Shown: in pieces, positions 1 to 9,288 of the stretch | Layout: the number at the start of each line of letters is the position of its first letter | Position numbering within the stretch: the stretch's first letter is position 1 | Origin: CAZBMJ01 sp964493205 | Lineage (GTDB): Bacteria; Myxococcota; UBA727; JABDBI01 | DNA length: 64,000 nucleotides | Direction: 5' to 3' | NCBI GenBank assembly: GCA_964493205.1 | Contig: CAZBMJ010000008.1 | Location: 6,343 to 70,342 of the forward strand | Made by a program: the position numbers and the translations under genes | Notes under the pieces: generated by a model | What the model was told of the DNA's origin: nothing | Databases searched by the model: none | The model's input: only the letters and a program-made list of their open reading frames with translations

Positions 1-1535
1 TCACAGCTTGAATTTATTCCACAAATTTTTTGCGCAATATTTTCGTTTGAAGCTGAAAAAATTGTGCTTTTATGAACTTTATAATTAAAATACTCAAATC
101 TTATATTTTTAGAATTCATAAAACCGCTAGTATTAGATAAAAATTTCTTAGCATCATGCTCATAACCAATAGCAGTAATTACCAAATCAACTCTTTCTGA
201 TAAACTATTGTAGTTAACCCTTATTTTATCACCTATATCTTGTTCAATGGATTCTACTTTATGAACTATGGGAGTAAAAATAAATTTGGATTTATTAAAA
301 GTTTCGCCATTATAGATTTTCTTAAAACCTTCATATTTATAGCGGCCTTTAGTAGTTGAAGAATTTTCAAAAGAAATATAATTCTTTAAAGATTGTCCAT
401 ACCAAATAATTTCAGCTGGACTAGCATATTTATTACTACCAAAAGACTCGTAACTTTGCTTAGGAGCATAACCTGCTAAAAATTCTAAGACTATTTTACC
501 GCTATCTCCAGCGCCAATAACAGCTATTTTTTTATTCTTAAATATTTCAAAGAAAGAAGTACCTTGATCAAGCAAAAGTTCGTTTATTTCAAAAAGTTCG
601 TCATAATTTAAAACTAAAGGAATCTTTGAGCTTTCAGAGTCAAAAGATGCCAATAAATCTCTTTGAGTAACAAACCAATTTTTATCATCAATATTAGGCA
701 TAATAACGCTTCCTAATCCCGACACCACTACTACTTTTTTAACGAGTAAAGGGCGATTAAGAGCATTATTACCGGCTAAAGTAATTAGGTAGTTATCATC
801 AATTTTATCAATTTTTTTAATAGTAGTATCAAAGTAAAAAAGCGCATTACTCGCAAATAAATTAAATATTACCTGATTCCATAATTGCCTAGCTACTGGA
901 AAGTTTTTTTGACCTTTTTTTTCTATATCAGCATGTTCTACTATGCTAATTGGGGAAAGTGGAAAATAATTAGAATTATAATCGACACCTGTTTGAGGGT
1001 TTGAACCACTGGGAGAATTTAACCTAAAAGAATGGGTCCGAAAATGAGAAGCAGGGTGCTGTTCTTTATCTATTACTAAAATTTTTAATGCAGGGTTTTT
1101 ATAACTAAGATTCCTTGCTAAAATGGCCCCATGTATACCACTACCAATGATCAAAATATCAAAGTCTACATCATTTTTTTTTGTGCGATTAACAACTGTT
1201 ATAGCATCAGAAGTATCATGCAAAGATTTTTCAAAAAAATCAGCTAAAGCATTAGCACATATCTCTTTCTTTTCTCCAGAAAGGTTTTTAAACATACTTT
1301 TAATATTTATGTCATTTTCCAAAGAAGCGCTAGGTGTAAAAGTAGAAGCCCCATTATTACATTGTGCTTGCACTTTTTCTGAAACAAAAAAAGTTTTAGG
1401 GGAATATATAACTTTATCTATAGGTACTTTAACAATAGTATCAATAGTATTGGATGATGAAGAATTATCAATATCTAGGGGTGAGCAGGATGCTAATAAA
1501 AATAAAAAAAATGGATATAAAAGCACATATTTCAT
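1..1535 (-). CDS. Exported FAD/NAD(P)-binding oxidoreductase lipoprotein (3' end outside window)
   Basis: An open frame starts at the ATG complementary to 1533-1535 and is still open at base 1, so about 511 codons are visible and the C-terminus is missing. Residues 1-17 form a lipoprotein signal ending in LLASC. Around residue 130 a first dinucleotide-binding motif, IIGSGIHGA, follows a hydrophobic strand. Around residue 336 a second, VIGAGDSGK, appears. This two-Rossmann layout is that of flavin monooxygenases and related FAD/NAD(P) oxidoreductases, but the substrate cannot be read from sequence. A low-complexity acidic/Ser linker separates the lipobox from the enzyme. It is odd for such an enzyme to be a surface- or periplasm-anchored lipoprotein. 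The aldehyde dehydrogenase downstream in position lies on the same strand about 150 bases upstream in transcription and could act with it, but nothing proves that. Confidence 0.75.
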   Translation of the reverse strand, partial: MKYVLLYPFFLFLLASCSPLDIDNSSSSNTIDTIVKVPIDKVIYSPKTFFVSEKVQAQCNNGASTFTPSASLENDINIKSMFKNLSGEKKEICANALADFFEKSLHDTSDAITVVNRTKKNDVDFDILIIGSGIHGAILARNLSYKNPALKILVIDKEQHPASHFRTHSFRLNSPSGSNPQTGVDYNSNYFPLSPISIVEHADIEKKGQKNFPVARQLWNQVIFNLFASNALFYFDTTIKKIDKIDDNYLITLAGNNALNRPLLVKKVVVVSGLGSVIMPNIDDKNWFVTQRDLLASFDSESSKIPLVLNYDELFEINELLLDQGTSFFEIFKNKKIAVIGAGDSGKIVLEFLAGYAPKQSYESFGSNKYASPAEIIWYGQSLKNYISFENSSTTKGRYKYEGFKKIYNGETFNKSKFIFTPIVHKVESIEQDIGDKIRVNYNSLSERVDLVITAIGYEHDAKKFLSNTSGFMNSKNIRFEYFNYKVHKSTIFSASNENIAQKICGINSSC

Positions 1536-1682
1536 ATAAAACCATTAAATAAAAACACAATTAAAATATAACTAAAAACACATAAAATATAAAATTATCT
1601 GAAAATTAAAAAATAAAAGCTACAACAAAAACGAATTAGCATTTTTATTATAGCCGGTAAATATATTACAAAATAAATATTT

Positions 1683-3170
1683 TTATTTATCACCTAAATC
1701 AATACAAATAGATTTAGTTTCCGTGTAAAGATTTAAAGCCTCTAGCCCCATTTCTCTGCCCCAGCCAGATTGTTTGTAGCCCCCAAATGGCAATGCTGCA
1801 TCAAAAATATTATAGCAATTAACCCAAACTGTACCTGTGCGAAGCTTATGGCTAACTCTATGAGCCTTATTAATATCTTTTGTCCATACCCCTGCAGCAA
1901 GGCCATAAATAGAATTATTAGCATGGTTAATAACTTCTTCTTCAGAACTAAAGGGCATAGCACAAAGCACAGGGCCAAAAATTTCTTCTTTAACCACTGA
2001 CATAGTGTTATTAGTGTTGCTTAAAATTGTGGGCTCAACAAAATAACCTTCAGACCTAGATTTAGCGCCACAAACAACATTGGCACCTTCTTTTATACCC
2101 ATACTAATATAAGAATTTACTCGATCAAATTGCTCTTTTGATACTAAAGGCCCCATTGCAGTGTTACTATCCATACCAATGCCTAAGGTAATTTTTTGCG
2201 CAGCTTTTTTTAAGCCTTCAAGTACACGATCATAAATTTTTTCATGAATAAATAAACGAGAACCAGCACAACAACACTGACCATGATTAAAAAATATGGC
2301 GTTAAGAGAACCATCTATGGCTTTTTCAATGTCACAGTCATCAAAAATAATATTAGGAGATTTACCACCAAGCTCTAGGGAAACTTTTTTTAAGTTACCA
2401 CTTGCTGCTTGTAAAATTAATTTTCCAACTTCTGTAGACCCTGTAAAAGCTACTTTATCAACATCACTATGAGCACTTAATAATGCACCAGTACTGCCAT
2501 CACCATTTACTAGATTAACTACACCATTTGGAATTCCTGCTTTTTTAAGCAAGTTCATTAAATACGTAGCACTCAAAGGAGTTTGTTCAGCAGGTTTTAG
2601 AATAACAGTGCACCCACAAGCAAGAGCAGGAGCAAGCTTCCAAGCTGCCATCAAAAGAGGAAAATTCCAAGGTATAATTTGAGCCACCACACCCACAGGC
2701 TCTTTTTTTGTATAAGCATGAAAATTAGTATTTAGATTAACTATATTTCCACTTACTTTCCCTACAAGACTTGCATAATATCTAAAATGCTCTGCAGCTA
2801 AGCTCACATCTGCTATTTTAGCCACACTTAAGGGTTTGCCATTATCTAAAGATTCAAGTTCAGCCAAAATATCGCCATGCTCTTCTATTAAATCAGCAAT
2901 ACGCCATAATATTTTAGCTCTTTGAGTGCTTTGCATGTGCGGCCATTCACCATTTTCAAAAGCATTACGAGCAGCCGCTACTGCAGCATCTACTTCTGTT
3001 TTTGAAGCCAAGCTTACTTTAGTAAAAGCCTTAGCACAGGATGGATCAAAAATTTCAAATGATTGGTTATTAGCTGACTTGCACCATTCACCACCAATAA
3101 AATGACCATGCTCTTTGCTAGCAAAATCTTTGGCTGCAGTTTTCATCATATTAAAAGCTAAACTTGTCAT
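1683..3170 (-). CDS. NAD(P)-dependent aldehyde dehydrogenase
   Basis: A 495-residue member of the aldehyde dehydrogenase superfamily, oxidising an aldehyde to the carboxylate with NAD(P)+ in the cytoplasm. The catalytic Cys lies in GQCCCAGSR near residue 298 and the general base Glu in LELGGKSPN near residue 266. IIPWNFPLL and FTGSTEVGK mark the cofactor site. Length and motifs match class 1/2 or betaine-aldehyde-type enzymes; the substrate is not determinable. I start at 3170 rather than the upstream ATG at 3197, because AGGAGA sits six bases before the 3170 ATG and family alignment begins just after it. The alternative start would fall on the edge of a 48-bp direct repeat that probably arose by insertion. 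Confidence 0.92.
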   Translation of the reverse strand: MTSLAFNMMKTAAKDFASKEHGHFIGGEWCKSANNQSFEIFDPSCAKAFTKVSLASKTEVDAAVAAARNAFENGEWPHMQSTQRAKILWRIADLIEEHGDILAELESLDNGKPLSVAKIADVSLAAEHFRYYASLVGKVSGNIVNLNTNFHAYTKKEPVGVVAQIIPWNFPLLMAAWKLAPALACGCTVILKPAEQTPLSATYLMNLLKKAGIPNGVVNLVNGDGSTGALLSAHSDVDKVAFTGSTEVGKLILQAASGNLKKVSLELGGKSPNIIFDDCDIEKAIDGSLNAIFFNHGQCCCAGSRLFIHEKIYDRVLEGLKKAAQKITLGIGMDSNTAMGPLVSKEQFDRVNSYISMGIKEGANVVCGAKSRSEGYFVEPTILSNTNNTMSVVKEEIFGPVLCAMPFSSEEEVINHANNSIYGLAAGVWTKDINKAHRVSHKLRTGTVWVNCYNIFDAALPFGGYKQSGWGREMGLEALNLYTETKSICIDLGDK

Positions 3171-3198
3171 AAAATCTCCTATGATCTGTAACATCATG

Positions 3199-3246
3199 AT
3201 TTTATGAGCTTTTTTGTTTATTCTTTCAATAAGATTATTCTAACTT
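3199..3246. repeat. 48-bp direct repeat, left copy
   Basis: Bases 3199-3246 match 4292-4339 at 47 of 48 positions (the mismatch is 3240 C versus 4333 G), at an offset of 1093. The two copies bracket the GC-richer exported gene at 3357. This copy lies upstream of the aldehyde dehydrogenase start. Confidence 0.95.
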
Positions 3247-3356
3247 AGCAGAGTAAATGGAAAACTTCCTCTTAAAAAATTATTTTTCAATCTTTTAAAC
3301 TTTTACCCATAGCTTATTGTTGATTTATGACAGATCGCAAGCAGGAGATCCCCATA

Positions 3357-4277
3357 ATGAAAAAGTATAGGCATTTTCTAGGTACCCTACTGATGACGGC
3401 TTCCTTGTGCTTATCCGCCGCAAAAATAGGTACTCAGTTTAGCTTCGAACATGTGCCACTGAATGAAAATACCTTTATCAAGGCCAGTGATTCCACCTAT
3501 TTCGAAAGACTTGAATATTTGCTTCAGCGCATCGATGCCATCGAAGAACAGGCAGCGCCTCTATTTGGGTTGAATCCCGAAGGCAAATTGCGCCAGGAAA
3601 AATGGAATAACCATAGGTTTACCGATCCCAGGGTGTGGCCCATTACTTCAGATTTTCGCTTTATCGTTCACTGTCTGCCAGAGGCTAATGTGGAGTTTCA
3701 TAAAACCCAAGATATTGAATCTCTTCTGCAAGATCACCTCATCAGCGCATCGATTATTTCCCATAATCGTATGGGAACCTGGGCAAAAGCATGTGTAATT
3801 TTAGACGTTCCCTATCAAAATATCATTGCTGCCCAGCCTACAGATATGGGCCTTTGGAATAGAAAATCTGATCGAGTGGATGCTATGACCACAGCCTACC
3901 TCGCCCTTGGGAATAACCTAAAACCTGTCTTGGTACATAATCTTACAGATAGTGTTGTTCCATTTGATCAACAGTATAAAACAGAAGTGTTTCAATACTT
4001 TCAAAACTATACTCCAGAAGCGATTTTGAGTGCGACGTCCCCAGGTAGTCACAATGAAATTGCCATCTTAGGCCATAATCCCATCACCAAAACCAGTGTA
4101 CGCATCATCGGCATCTTTTTTAATAGTGCGAAGATGATTCCTTATCCAACACAATCTTTTGCTGCGATGAAAGACTATTTATTGAGGTATGCAGCCGTCA
4201 AAAGACTTTGCGTCTTTGATTTTGATGCAAAAACAATCGAGGAGCTACACAAGTGCCCCCCCCAACAACTGAGCTAG
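3357..4277 (+). CDS. Exported protein of unknown function, GC-richer than surroundings
   Basis: 306 residues starting at ATG 3357, which has AGGAG at 3343-3347. An in-frame ATG at 3327 has no comparable ribosome site. Residues 1-21 are a signal peptide (MKKYRHF then a hydrophobic stretch ending LCLSA). I do not recognise the mature part. It is mixed alpha/beta, with a stretch around residues 145-175 (WAKACVILDVPYQNIIA) that looks like a buried core. Base composition and codon use are visibly richer in G and C than flanking genes. The gene is bracketed by 48-bp direct repeats, so recent acquisition is likely. Given the many exported proteins in the window, a host-directed role is possible but unproven. 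Confidence 0.75.
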   Translation: MKKYRHFLGTLLMTASLCLSAAKIGTQFSFEHVPLNENTFIKASDSTYFERLEYLLQRIDAIEEQAAPLFGLNPEGKLRQEKWNNHRFTDPRVWPITSDFRFIVHCLPEANVEFHKTQDIESLLQDHLISASIISHNRMGTWAKACVILDVPYQNIIAAQPTDMGLWNRKSDRVDAMTTAYLALGNNLKPVLVHNLTDSVVPFDQQYKTEVFQYFQNYTPEAILSATSPGSHNEIAILGHNPITKTSVRIIGIFFNSAKMIPYPTQSFAAMKDYLLRYAAVKRLCVFDFDAKTIEELHKCPPQQLS

Positions 4278-4291
4278 AAATCCTAAGCATT

Positions 4292-4339
4292 ATTTTATGA
4301 GCTTTTTTGTTTATTCTTTCAATAAGATTATTGTAACTT
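4292..4339. repeat. 48-bp direct repeat, right copy
   Basis: Partner of 3199-3246. It contains the last three codons and stop of the minus-strand gene at 4328-5524, so the duplicated sequence was originally the 3' edge of that gene. Confidence 0.95.
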
Positions 4340-5524
4340 GGACTTTTTACTATTTTCTTCTGGTTCAGATTCAAATTTTCTTTTTTTTCCTATGGGATTA
4401 ACATCTTCTGGCATAAAATTATATACTTTTACTTTTTTATCAAAAATAACTATTAAGTTATTATTATAATCATCAAAATAAATTTTTTTAATCTCTTCAT
4501 GGGATTTAATTACTGGCGAAAATTTTTCATCATTTATATGAAATATTTTACATGAATTATCGTCAAATAACAAAGCTAAAAATTTTTTATCTGCCGATAA
4601 AGAACTTTGTTTCAATTTTTCGTTAGTTACAAACTTTTTTTTATTTTTTTGTATATCATTTTCTCTTATAAAATAGCATTCATAAAAAAAATTTTTTAAT
4701 ATAATAACAGCATTATCAACAAAAAAAACGTCAACAATTTTTTTATAACATAATTTCCTATAAAAAATATCATTATCTAATGAAATATTAATGTAATAAT
4801 TATTATTTAAAGAATCAATAAAACAAAAATTATTCTCGTTAAAAACAATATCATCAATATCACCTAATGAATCACATAATTTAGTTTTTATAATAGAATA
4901 ACTTTCTATTGAGTATTTTACTTTTAATAAATCATTTCCATGTTTAATAATAAAATATATTTCATTATTTTCTTTGGAATAAATAGATTTCAAAAAAGAA
5001 TCTGCCAAAAACTCTCCTTTTTCTGATATTTCTAATAAGCTATTATTATTCATAACAACAAAATTAATTGTGTATCTGAATAAGTTATTATCATCCTGAA
5101 TTAAAGCTATTAAATTATCCCCATAAAATTCAACTAAAAAAACATAATTTTTATATTTATAAATTTTCTTATCTAAGAAATTATATATAAAAAATTTATG
5201 AATATCGACATCTTCATAAGTAGAATATTTAACAAGTAATTGCGTACTACTACTATTGAAAATAATATCGTCAACATTAAAGCCAGCTTTTAGTTCTTGT
5301 TGAAATAAAATAGTATTAAATTCATCAAATAATAATAATTTCTGTTGATTATTAATATATTCTATGACAGCTCTTTTTTTATTATCATTGCTAATTTTAA
5401 AAAACGAAATAAAAGTGTTTTTTTTATTTGAATCAAGTGAATACTCAAAAACTAAATTTTCATTCACACTAAAACAAAATAAAGACATAAAATAAAAAAA
5501 CAAAAACAAAAGGATATTTTTCAT
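4328..5524 (-). CDS. Exported beta-propeller-like protein with basic bipartite tail
   Basis: 398 residues with a clear signal peptide (MKNILLFLFFYFMSLFCFS). The mature part consists almost entirely of short beta strands with recurring patterns of hydrophobic residues, turn and F/Y, for example repeated FIYN/FYGD/FFVD-type strands. That suggests a WD40-like propeller, but no single repeat is canonical. The last 20 residues change character: KKRK at 380-383, an acidic spacer of nine residues, then KKSK at 393-396. This is the layout of a eukaryotic bipartite nuclear-localisation signal. The final three codons and stop lie inside the right copy of a 48-bp repeat. Function is unknown; an effector sent to a host nucleus is an inference from the tail and the signal peptide. 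Confidence 0.7.
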   Translation of the reverse strand: MKNILLFLFFYFMSLFCFSVNENLVFEYSLDSNKKNTFISFFKISNDNKKRAVIEYINNQQKLLLFDEFNTILFQQELKAGFNVDDIIFNSSSTQLLVKYSTYEDVDIHKFFIYNFLDKKIYKYKNYVFLVEFYGDNLIALIQDDNNLFRYTINFVVMNNNSLLEISEKGEFLADSFLKSIYSKENNEIYFIIKHGNDLLKVKYSIESYSIIKTKLCDSLGDIDDIVFNENNFCFIDSLNNNYYINISLDNDIFYRKLCYKKIVDVFFVDNAVIILKNFFYECYFIRENDIQKNKKKFVTNEKLKQSSLSADKKFLALLFDDNSCKIFHINDEKFSPVIKSHEEIKKIYFDDYNNNLIVIFDKKVKVYNFMPEDVNPIGKKRKFESEPEENSKKSKLQ

Positions 5525-5650
5525 AAAGACTCTTTTTTAAAAATTAATTTATTTGCATTACCATATTTTTATAAAAAAAATAGTACCTCCTTTCCAAGTA
5601 CTTAAAATGGAGTAAAGATGCTCAATGTTGGCTTTTAGGGGTAAAAATAT

Positions 5651-6499
5651 ATGATTCAAGAATTTATCAACAATATTTCTCAAAAGCTTGAAAGCACACT
5701 TGATGAAGAAACAAAACAACGAATTGAGCAAATAGCTAAAAGAGAAAAAAATGATTTTGGCGTTGATGAACTTGGTTGCAACCCAAACATTATTAAATCA
5801 TGCGCCCCATTAGGTATTTGGTTTTATAAAAATTATTTTAGAGTTGAAACTTTTGGCGCCCATCATATTCCTAAAGGCAGATGTATGGTCATTGCCAATC
5901 ATTCTGGCCAATTGCCATTTGATGCAGCCATGATTGAAATAGCTTTCATATTAGAAGGTAAATACCCAAGATTATTACGGGGTATGACCGAAAAGTGGGT
6001 TGCAGAAATTCCTTTTATATCAACGCTTTTCTCAAGAATAGGTCAAGTTGTAGGTACACCCTCCACTTGTAAATTTTTATTAGAAAAAGAAGAAGGTGTG
6101 ATAGTTTTTCCAGAAGGAGTAAAAGGCATAAGTAAATTATTTTCTGAACGTTATAAACTTGCCAATTTTGGAAGTGGATTTATGCGAATAGCTCTTGCTT
6201 CTAATTCGCCTATTATTCCTGTGGCATTAGTTGGCGCAGAAGAACAAGCCCCTGCTATTGCTAATCTAAGCTCTTTAGCCAAAAACTTTGGGTTACCGGC
6301 ACTGCCTTTAGTATTTCCCCAAATACTGCCTTTGCCTCTACCAGTAAAATATCGCATTTATATTGGTGAACCAATGTCATTTAATGGCGATGGCACCGAA
6401 GATGACTACGAAATAAGAAATATGGTAGAAAAAGTGCGTTCAACCATACAGCTTATGCTCAACGATGCTTTGGCCAAAAGAGAACATATCTTTTTTTAA
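5651..6499 (+). CDS. Lysophospholipid acyltransferase family protein (PlsC-like)
   Basis: A 282-residue acyl-CoA/acyl-ACP acyltransferase of the glycerolipid type. The catalytic block reads NHSGQLPFD, with His and Asp separated by six residues. This is the variant seen in the HSGxLPxD subgroup rather than the classical His-x4-Asp of PlsC. A second block, FPEGVKGISK, corresponds to the acyl-acceptor-binding FPEG motif. There is no N-terminal transmembrane segment, so it is probably a peripheral membrane protein. A GGGG-type ribosome site precedes the ATG. The stop overlaps the convergent DUF1287-like gene by four bases. It probably acylates a phospholipid or related alcohol; the substrate is not determinable. 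Confidence 0.8.
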   Translation: MIQEFINNISQKLESTLDEETKQRIEQIAKREKNDFGVDELGCNPNIIKSCAPLGIWFYKNYFRVETFGAHHIPKGRCMVIANHSGQLPFDAAMIEIAFILEGKYPRLLRGMTEKWVAEIPFISTLFSRIGQVVGTPSTCKFLLEKEEGVIVFPEGVKGISKLFSERYKLANFGSGFMRIALASNSPIIPVALVGAEEQAPAIANLSSLAKNFGLPALPLVFPQILPLPLPVKYRIYIGEPMSFNGDGTEDDYEIRNMVEKVRSTIQLMLNDALAKREHIFF

Positions 6500-7053
6500 G
6501 GCAAATCAGAATAACCAATAATTGCTTGTTCTAGCAATAGGTTTGATTTGAGTTCTATTTTTTGAACCATAAATAAACCTTCATTGATCATTGGCAGTAT
6601 TATTTTGGTTATTTGATTATTATCAGTTTCAACAATGATACCACTACGATCAGGAGCAAAATTAAAACGACCTCTATCATCCCAATCCAAAAAACATGCC
6701 ATGCCTGCTGCTGGAGGAAGTTTTCCGCCTCTTGGAACATACAATCCCTGACGTTTTAAAAAGTGCATTAAATTAACTGAAGAACGATAAAAATATGCTC
6801 TATCAGGGCTATTAGCTCCGCCCCCTATTTTTTTATAACCGCTTTCATCTTTTGCATAATCTTTTTCTAAAGCATCTTTCAGCCAAGGAGCACCAGCAAC
6901 CATTACAACATCTATGGCACATAAAGGAGAATGAACCGCATCAAAGTCATCATTTACGCATTGTTCCACTAAGCCTTGAGCAATTAATACTATTTGCTCA
7001 CGTCGATTTTTTCTCGCTTGACTAGCCTGAGTAGTATGATCATTTTTTTCCAC
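6496..7053 (-). CDS. DUF1287-like putative cysteine peptidase/amidase
   Basis: 185 residues, no signal peptide. The layout resembles DUF1287/NlpC-like proteins. It has a Cys followed by a hydrophobic helix (CAIDVVMVA, compare C-x-DVV in DUF1287), a middle segment SPDRAYFYRSSVNLMHFL, then a strand ending in a DW motif and RSGIIVE, where the family has a catalytic His in HIGIV. The His position reads Asp-Arg-Ser here, so the enzyme may be altered or inactive. It is the last gene of the leftward division/lipid block, about 30 bases after cdsA. The assignment rests on remote motif similarity. Confidence 0.5.
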   Translation of the reverse strand: MEKNDHTTQASQARKNRREQIVLIAQGLVEQCVNDDFDAVHSPLCAIDVVMVAGAPWLKDALEKDYAKDESGYKKIGGGANSPDRAYFYRSSVNLMHFLKRQGLYVPRGGKLPPAAGMACFLDWDDRGRFNFAPDRSGIIVETDNNQITKIILPMINEGLFMVQKIELKSNLLLEQAIIGYSDLP

Positions 7054-7085
7054 AAATTTGCACCAAAATGAATTTTACTTATATT

Positions 7086-7913
7086 TTAACATAACGGACG
7101 AATAATAAAAGCATAAATACAAGTCCAAGGTAAAACAGTTAACAAAGCATCAATTCTATCAAGAATACCGCCATGCCCAGGAAGTATACCAGATGAATCT
7201 TTAACATTATAAAAACGTTTTAAGCGGCTTTCGATTAAATCTCCCAGAGGCGCTAAAAATATTACGGGCATACAAATCCATAAGGTATCTGACAAATTAA
7301 TAGTAAAAATAGAAGAAGGCCATAATTTAGTACTGCAAAAAGATATTACCACACTTAAAAACACGGTAAAAAAAGCTCCTCCCATAAAACCTTCCCACGT
7401 TTTCTTTTGACTTACCGATATAAACAATGGTCTTTTGCCTATTAATCTGCCGGTAAAATAGGCGAAGGAATCATTAAGCCAAGTAGCGATACACGCCATA
7501 AAAGTAAATGAAATACCTAATGAAAAACTTTGTAACCAAACAATACATGCTAAAGCGATAAAAACATAAAAACAAAAAAAATAAGCGGTGCAGATTCTTT
7601 CAAAATCCTTAACATCTATTTTTACAGAAAATAAAGTTATGACCTGCACAATAAAAAAACTTATAAAAATAATTAACCAGCCCACTATAGATTCAAATAA
7701 AAGTGCTAAGGGCAAAAATAACAATACAACCAACAAATAAGGTAAATATGTATGAGAATTTTTTGGATAAACTATATCAAATATCTCTTTTGAAACTAAT
7801 AATGCTACTATACTCAGTAAGCCAAGCAATAAAAAATCGCCAAAATAAATTGCACTAATCACCAATGGTATAAGAAATAAAGCAGTTAAAACTCTTAAAA
7901 ATAAATTACTCAC
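7086..7913 (-). CDS. cdsA: Phosphatidate cytidylyltransferase CdsA
   Basis: 275 residues with about seven hydrophobic membrane segments. It makes CDP-diacylglycerol from phosphatidate and CTP at the inner membrane. The family signature near the C-terminus is intact: SRLKRFYNVKDSSG followed by LPGHGGILDRID. The start overlaps the end of uppS by eight bases, implying coupled translation. pgpA lies in the same gene run, so two steps of phosphatidylglycerol synthesis are linked here with undecaprenyl phosphate supply. Confidence 0.95.
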   Translation of the reverse strand: MSNLFLRVLTALFLIPLVISAIYFGDFLLLGLLSIVALLVSKEIFDIVYPKNSHTYLPYLLVVLLFLPLALLFESIVGWLIIFISFFIVQVITLFSVKIDVKDFERICTAYFFCFYVFIALACIVWLQSFSLGISFTFMACIATWLNDSFAYFTGRLIGKRPLFISVSQKKTWEGFMGGAFFTVFLSVVISFCSTKLWPSSIFTINLSDTLWICMPVIFLAPLGDLIESRLKRFYNVKDSSGILPGHGGILDRIDALLTVLPWTCIYAFIIRPLC

Positions 7914-8649
7914 AATTGAAATCCTGTTCTTTTAAACGACCAAACCTTCTTTTTCTTTGGTAATAACTCTTAATGGCACAATCTAAATCATGTCTAGTAA
8001 AATCAGGCCATAAAATTTTTGAAAAATAAAATTCAGTATAACTAAGCTGAAAAAGTAAAAAATTAGACAAACGCAACTCACCGCTGGTGCGTATGAACAA
8101 ATCGGGATTTGGTATATTTTTAGTATCCAAATAACTCGCAAATAAATTTTTATTAATATCTTTTATAGTAATTTCTTGCGTAATACTTTTTTGAGCTATT
8201 ACAGAACAAGCTCGTGCAATTTCATCATGGCTGCCATAAGATAAAGCCAAAATTATAGTAAAATTTTGTAGATTTTTAGTTTTTTCAACTAAATTTAAAA
8301 TACGATCCTTAATTTGTATAGGAAAATTTTCTAAGTCACCAATCGCTACTATTCTTACACCATTTTTAATAAAGTCATTAATATTATGTTCTAAATAATG
8401 ATCTAATAAAGATAGTAAACAATCAACTTCATCTTTTGGTCTAAACCAATTTTCAGAAGAAAAAGCATAAAGTGATAAATATTTGATACCAATTTCTTTG
8501 CAATGAGCGGCTATGTTATTTAAGGTATAAACACCTTGTTTATGTCCTTCACTACGTTTTAGACCCCTACGAAGAGCCCAACGACCATTGCCATCCATTA
8601 TAATGGCTATATGCTTAATAGTTATTTTTTTATTTTTAATAGTAGTCAT
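7906..8649 (-). CDS. uppS: Isoprenyl transferase (undecaprenyl diphosphate synthase)
   Basis: 247 residues of the cis-prenyltransferase family. It condenses isopentenyl diphosphate onto farnesyl diphosphate to make the C55 carrier for peptidoglycan and glycans. The N-terminal diphosphate-binding motif HIAIIMDGNGRWA is complete. The conserved FSSENW and RTSGELRLSNFL blocks are present; the last is normally followed by a segment ending in the E of TELYF, here TEFYF. It follows an unknown 206-residue protein by ten bases and overlaps cdsA. Confidence 0.95.
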   Translation of the reverse strand: MTTIKNKKITIKHIAIIMDGNGRWALRRGLKRSEGHKQGVYTLNNIAAHCKEIGIKYLSLYAFSSENWFRPKDEVDCLLSLLDHYLEHNINDFIKNGVRIVAIGDLENFPIQIKDRILNLVEKTKNLQNFTIILALSYGSHDEIARACSVIAQKSITQEITIKDINKNLFASYLDTKNIPNPDLFIRTSGELRLSNFLLFQLSYTEFYFSKILWPDFTRHDLDCAIKSYYQRKRRFGRLKEQDFNCE

Positions 8650-8659
8650 AGTAATAAAT

Positions 8660-9280
8660 TTATTTAAATAATTTTTTAAAAATGCTTAACAAATCATCTG
8701 TTAAGAGAAAAAAATTATGGTTAAGATCAAAAAAAGTTATCGCGATTTTAGTAATATCAGAATCCATGAAATTAATACCATAATTATTAAGTTCTTTTAT
8801 CAAGAATTGATCATTTTCAGTAAGCTGTTCTAATACTGAAAAAGGAAAATGTATATCAATAAAAAAACAATTTTTAATTTTCGCTAAGTTTTCTTGCTTT
8901 AATTTTTCTAATAATTGCTCATCTATTATAGATAAACTTATTTGTTCAGCTGCAAAAGAAGATATTTCGTTTATTGCTATAGCTTCAGCTAAAGCTTGTT
9001 TATGCCATTCATAACAAAAAAATAATATTTTTAATAAATTACTATTAATCTGTTTTTTATACGAATATTTATAAATACAATAAGAATATAAAATTTTATT
9101 ATTAATAGAGTTTTTTATAATATTCTTAATAATATTTTTATTGTAAAAAAAATCGTGCTTTAATTTATTATTTTCGTCAAAAATACTATCAGATAAAAAT
9201 ATATTATTCGGATACATTGATAATGTTTTATAAAAAAACCAATTTTTATATCCATTATTTACACTGATCAATTTAGCCAT
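8660..9280 (-). CDS. Unknown protein next to FliH/SctL-like gene (SctK position)
   Basis: 206 residues, no signal peptide or membrane segment, rich in Asn, Ile and Lys. The middle part, about residues 85-130, is helical (WHKQALAEAIAINEISSFA). The rest alternates helix and strand. I do not recognise a family. Type III secretion operons often carry sctK, of about 200 residues and poorly conserved, next to sctL. Length and position make that a reasonable guess only; here the order is reversed (L then this gene). It is eight bases after the FliH/SctL-like gene and ten before uppS, so it is surely co-transcribed. Confidence 0.55.
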   Translation of the reverse strand: MAKLISVNNGYKNWFFYKTLSMYPNNIFLSDSIFDENNKLKHDFFYNKNIIKNIIKNSINNKILYSYCIYKYSYKKQINSNLLKILFFCYEWHKQALAEAIAINEISSFAAEQISLSIIDEQLLEKLKQENLAKIKNCFFIDIHFPFSVLEQLTENDQFLIKELNNYGINFMDSDITKIAITFFDLNHNFFLLTDDLLSIFKKLFK

Positions 9281-9288
9281 TTTAAACT

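Noticed and set aside
1123..1539. Plus-strand frame of 138 codons
   Set aside because: It lies antisense to the flavoprotein lipoprotein gene, which has a lipobox and two dinucleotide motifs on the minus strand.
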